A DNA stretch of 64,000 nucleotides from Warburgia ugandensis (taxonomy: Eukaryota; Streptophyta; Magnoliopsida; Canellales; Canellaceae): assembly GCA_035236585.1 (NCBI GenBank), contig CP141131.1:18389103-18453102 (forward strand). The letters are read 5' to 3'. Both the position numbers and the translations under genes were made by a program. Positions within the stretch are counted from its first letter, which is position 1; every line of letters starts with the position of its first letter. This document shows, piece after piece, positions 59,241-64,000 of this stretch. The notes below the pieces were generated by a model. The model worked only from the letters and a program-made list of their open reading frames with translations. It was not told the origin of the DNA and did no database searches.

Positions 59241-59299
59241 CTCTATAATGATTAATGAAGCTCCTTGGTTTCTTCCAAAGTTCTAGAGGCATTAGCTAG

Positions 59300-59852
59300 G
59301 GGTTCTCTCTATCTCCATATCTTTTCCTCTTAATCATTGAGGATTTTAACTAGTCAATGCAAAGTGCTATGTCTGAAGCGCTATAGTATGGTTTTCGAAT
59401 ACCAAATTCCAACATCACCTTCTCTCATCTATAATATGCTAATGATACACTTCTACTTGTTGCTAATTTGAAAATTCATTGTGTGATAATTAGATCCATT
59501 CTAAGATGCTATGAGTTTGTAACTGGCCAAAAAGTAAATTTATCAAAATCTCAAGTCTTGGGTGTTAATACTAACACATACATTCTAGAAACTACTATGT
59601 CATACTTAAAGTGCAAAGTTGCTTCCCTTCCATCCATCTATCTTAGACTCCCTTTCTCCTCTGGCAGATTTAGAAATTTTCTTTGGGACCCTATTATAGA
59701 GAGAATTCAACATAAGCTATCATCTTGAAAGAGAGCATACCTCTCTAAAGGTGGTAGGAATGCTCTTATCAAGTCCTCCCTCTCTAGCAACCTAGTCTAC
59801 TATTTGTCCCTCCTCAAATGTCTTGACTCTATGATCTTAAGGATCAACTAAA

Positions 59853-59890
<38 letters not shown>

Positions 59891-61590
59891 GGAAAGGTGT
59901 AGAAAATCCAATAAGTACCACCTGGTAGCTGGGGGTAAGGTGTGCAATCTAACAGAGGAGGGGAGACTAGGCGAAAGTTGTGAACAACACACAATTATGC
60001 AAGTGTATGATTATGGAGGTTTGCTATTATCAAGGACTATGGTAAACTCTTACTAGAAGAAAATACAAGCCTCATAAGACATGATGGGTGGAAGCAGATA
60101 AATGTTCTAAAGGCTCAACTATTTGGAGGGATATCACAAGAAATCTCAATTTCTTCAAATACCATATCAAGTTCAAAGGTTTACTATAGTGAAAAAATAT
60201 GCTTCAAATAGGGCCATTAGATTGGTGAATCCCCTCTAGCTCATGTATTCCCACAGTTATGCATAGTTTCTAGTTTCCCTAACTCTCTGATTAGAGATAA
60301 TTTCTCACACTCCTACAATGGAGCAGTCTAGGATATTCAATTCAAAAGGCCCCTTAGAGGTTTAAAGACTCTCAACTACAAATCTGCCCCCATGAAAACC
60401 CATGCTAACTTATTCCAAAAACCTCTGCATCCCCTACAGTGCCCATGTTTTCCTAGATTTTGGGACTAAAAAAGGCACTCACTTTTGAGAAGCTACCGAG
60501 AAAGGGGTATTTAGGGTCCCTCTATTTGCTACTCACACAAAAAGGTAACCAGATCTAGAGACTACCTGATGTTGCTATGTTAATTAATGCCCGACTTACG
60601 TAATTCTGTTTGCAATAGCTTCAATATAAGTTGGTGTATGCCCAATGTCATTTAACAATCTCTTCTCTTAATATTGGAATTAAGATCAACTCTAAAGCTA
60701 AAACACTATGGAGGCTATGCTTTATGGCTTTGATATGGGAGATCTGGTTAGAAAGGAATAAAAACAAAACCATTAGAAATCCTTAATAAATCAGTGAAAA
60801 GAAATATAGCAACTTGGACTTCCTCAACCAAGCACTTCAAAGGTACCTCAATTAAATCAATTCAAAGAAATTGGCAAGAAATCATTCCTAATACCAAGAT
60901 TTAAAAAAAAAAACTTCAAAATAGTCTGCTCCACCAAAAGGAAGCTTCAAAGTTAACTTTGATGGGCATGTTATGGAAATCATGGAATTTGTGGCATAGT
61001 GGCTTGATCAAAGAATCCATAGGTAACACACTTCTCGAATTTGGTGTTCCCTTGAGACATGGAGACTTTGCAAAGGCTAAAACAAATGCTATATTCATTG
61101 GCATTGAGTTGTAACAACCATCCAAATTTAAGGAGACCTCATGATCACAATCAATTAGCTTAAAGAAGACAAACCAACTCTATGGAGATTTTGAAACTAA
61201 ATCAATAGGACAAATATCATTCTTATGATCATGTTATCTCCTTTAAGTACATTTATAGACCCACAAATGACACAATTGATACACTAGCTCAAGTAGGAGT
61301 TCCACATGAGAATCTTAAAGTTAGGGACTTTAGACCTTCCCTATTTCAATAAGTCTTACTACTATAGGTTCCCTTTGAAGAATAATTTTAGCTAAAGCCT
61401 AAGACGTAATGTGATTCTCTTTATCTCAAAGGCCATCACATTTCATCCTTTATTGCTAACAAGTTATGGAGTATCTCTAGCAATCAGCAATATCCACTGG
61501 GTCTTCCTAGCCATAAGTTTATTTGTCTCGGCGGAGCTCTATGGATTTAGATGTTTTATTATAATGCTTTGACTTGATCTTCTCAATAAT
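59300..61590 (+). pseudogene. L1-type LINE relic from mid-RT to 3' end
   Basis: The plus strand starts with a decayed RT segment in which the catalytic YADD box reads Y-A-N-D at 59435-59446. It continues with LRCYEFVTGQKVNLSKSQVL, VASLPSIYLRLPFSSGR, WDPIIERIQHKLSS and YLSKGGRNALIKSSLSS, the diagnostic post-RT block of plant L1 elements. An (AT)14 run interrupts it at 59863-59890. Decayed zf-RVT and RNase H remnants (FKVNFDGH near 60945, then a TNDTIDTLAQVGV-like end near 61270) follow. It is 5'-truncated and dead. Confidence 0.82.
59863..59890. repeat. (AT)14 microsatellite in the LINE
   Basis: Uninterrupted AT run after an A-tract. Confidence 0.95.
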
Positions 61591-62650
61591 CTTTCAAAAA
61601 GAGCAAGGCAAGGCTATTGGACCATGTACAAGGTTTCTTTTTTTAAAAAGTAATAGAGAAACCTTAATAATTTTAAAGTAAAAGTTCTAAAATCCATTTA
61701 GTCATTAATTAGGCCTTTGTTTCTCAATATGCCATCTTTGGTGAAGTAGCATTATAATGGTAAATCCCTTATCAGAAAAACATAAATAAGTGGTAAGTTG
61801 ATGATGCATTGTCCTAATTTCTCTAAAAAGACAAAGATGAAGTTCAAGGTTATACCCATGTAGAATAATTGGCCAATCACACATACACGTATATTAGGAA
61901 GGAAAATAAGAAAAAGGAGAAATTAGACAAAAACAAGTTTAAGGTTCACTATTACTTCTGGATATTCCATGGAAGGATAGCTTTTATAGTTATTTTATGT
62001 ACCTTTTTTTTTTTAATATTGAACTCATGCACCCATGGGAAGAGGCCATTCTTTGCCACTATGCTAGAAGACTTTTGCTCAGTTATTTTCACTTAAATTA
62101 ACTAAGTCAAAGTGCGAAATGAGCTTAAAAATATCATAAAAGAGGGAATGAGGTTTTCTATGATACCTTTAAAACCAAAAGCCCCTAATTCTCCCTTGGT
62201 ATCTTAATTATTTCACAAACTAATGGATTTGATTATAAAGTATACTCCTTCTTCATATGTTCTATTACTCTCTGTTGAAACTATTCAATTAAAGCCATTA
62301 GACCAATAATGAATAGTTTTCATATAAACTTTCAATTTTACTCTACAAAGACTTAATCAAGTAAGACCTACCAAATTAGAGCAATGATCTAGAGTTATTG
62401 AATTTGTCAAAATCTAAAAAACTAACATTTGGTAGGATTTGGGTTTCAAGTCATAACTAATAGAATGCAAGACCATACTTTTATATAATGTTAATCTCAA
62501 GGGGCTTCAATTTACTAAAAGGCATGTGACTTTGGATGTCATGTTATCTAAATGGATATATACAAACACTTGGAGGGATATGTGCAGATAAATAGATATA
62601 GGTATCTTTCTTAGCTTTTTGGCTCAAAATAAGGATATATTAGCGCGCAC

Positions 62651-62702
<52 letters not shown>

Positions 62703-64000
62703 CATCATTTTTATGATGGCCCATCTTTTGTAAAATCTTGATAAAATGATATCAATGGGAATGAAGGTTTTCTATTAGTTTAATAAGATTCTATGTTACT
62801 AATAATCTTAATAATAATATTAATATAGGTGCATATAATTTGTATCATTATTAGGTTTTGAATATGTGTAGGTTGCAATAATTTAACATATAGAAAGCCA
62901 TCATTTTTTAATGTTTTTAAAATTCTCACTCTAATATTCTAAAGTCATCCATGAGTTAGTTCAAGTTAACTCAACTCACTTGACTTTCCAGTCAAGTATG
63001 AGTTTTTGAGTTTTAAACTATGACATGGAGCTATGATGCATGCATGGCCTTTATTCTTTAAGTTTGGGCATCAAGTACTTTTCTAGGAATGGAGACCAAA
63101 AGCAAAGAGGTCTTAATTACAAAGTAAAGTTGTAGCACCATAAGATCACTTCTAGTGATCACAACCTTTTTATCTCCGTGAAAGGACTCATATGTTCAAT
63201 TTAGACAATTATCTAGCCTGTAGACCAACATACATCGATATGCGTAGTACTGGACCAATTCTTAATGACATCATATCTATTAGATTGAGGCCTAGAAAAT
63301 CAATGGTTCAAATAAGTCAAGGAGATTACCAGTTTCAAGGTTCAATTAACAATAGTAGATAAAGATTGTGCAGTACGCAATCAGATCTACAAGCACCATC
63401 ACATTATACTGGCATATATGGCAAGAAGGTTGTTTGATCTTTTCACCATCTGTCTTCTTAGAATTTTCCTCTTCCCTTCCTTAGTATTTTATTATTTGCA
63501 TTTGGCTATAATTGTTAACTAGTAATCATACTCTGGGAAAGTCTATCACCATTTATAATTCTTCCCCTAGCTTCATCCTTGGGCTCATTTGGCTACTTAA
63601 TGGTAACCATACGATTTCGTAAGTTCCGTTTAGATTAAATATTTTTATATGGGCCCTTGTCTATATCACTTAAGAAAGTCTATTAAATATTTCCCAGGTG
63701 AAACATGACATTTATTCATAAGGTCCAAGAGCTTACGTTCTTATACATCTTCCCATAACTTCTAGCATAGCTAGTTGCCGAGAACATGGCTCTTCTTTGT
63801 AGGTTTGAGTCAGTGAATTAGATCTAAGAGAGTGTGTGAGTGATTTGATTTATTTCTTTGTTTGAAAAAAAAAAAAAAAAAAGGCAAGCAAACAAAATGT
63901 TGTTGTACATCTCATTTGAAATGTGTTAAAAACTATTCTAGGCTACTTTGGTGCTCATAAGTTATGTATTTCTCTATCAATCAATTAAGGTCCATTGGGC
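61591..64000. other. AT-rich intergenic DNA with one microsatellite, nothing else recognised
   Basis: No motif-bearing frame, SINE, LINE or LTR sequence could be identified. An A18 run lies near 63865-63882. Confidence 0.45.
62653..62700. repeat. (AG)24 microsatellite
   Basis: Uninterrupted run preceded by GCGCGCACGC, a short alternating purine-pyrimidine tract. Confidence 0.96.

Noticed and set aside
58860..61590. Head-to-head LINE fragments as one twin-primed insertion
   Set aside because: The minus-strand piece is RNase H, i.e. 3' sequence; twin priming inverts the 5' part, so these are more likely two separate insertions.

Overview
The window reads as nuclear DNA of a flowering plant. 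It holds plant-type genes with GT-AG introns, angiosperm LTR retrotransposons (a chromovirus-type Ty3/gypsy element primed by initiator tRNA-Met, several Ty1/copia relics), RTE and L1-type LINEs, Au-type tRNA-derived SINEs, MITE-like elements and many GA/CT microsatellites. No bacterial operon, phage, organelle insert or CRISPR array was seen. A more precise taxon cannot be fixed from sequence alone; a non-grass angiosperm, possibly a magnoliid-like lineage, is only a guess.

Only two host protein genes can be supported, both on the minus strand. The first (24354-26771, two exons) encodes a 626-residue BTB/POZ protein resembling Arabidopsis At1g63850. The second (35400-51524, five exons, 325 residues) encodes a histidine-phosphatase / phosphoglycerate-mutase-like protein of the AT74 type. 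Its CDS is under 1 kb but is spread over 16 kb, because introns 1 (10.1 kb) and 3 (4.8 kb) are packed with transposons. All exon junctions were rebuilt by hand from reading frame and splice signals. The two genes show no functional link.

Layout: 1-2157 is an RTE LINE relic ending in (GAT)n. 2158-10983 is intergenic DNA with Au SINEs and a LINE RNase H remnant. 10984-18150 is a nest: a Ty1/copia relic (minus) interrupted by a complete but dead 5626-bp Ty3/gypsy chromovirus (11425-17050, minus), beside an exact 167-bp tandem duplication. 18241-20340 looks like the leader of another LTR element. 20341-24353 holds a further copia relic. 24354-27200 is the BTB gene and its promoter. 27738-34224 contains SINEs, a copia relic, a LINE 3' end carrying a different SINE, and a MITE. 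35400-51612 is the AT74-like gene with its TE-filled introns. 51984-57453 holds a copia relic with a nested Au SINE, a LINE and an RTE fragment. 58860-61590 has two LINE remnants in opposite orientation. The rest, to 64000, is AT-rich DNA in which I recognise no gene.

No undescribed multi-gene system is apparent. The points most worth a second look are the nested insertion with a 4-bp target duplication, the exact 167-bp duplication, repeated Asp-to-Asn loss of catalytic residues in dead retroelements, the very large TE-loaded introns of the AT74-like gene with an overlapping upstream ORF, and recurrent short tandem duplications.
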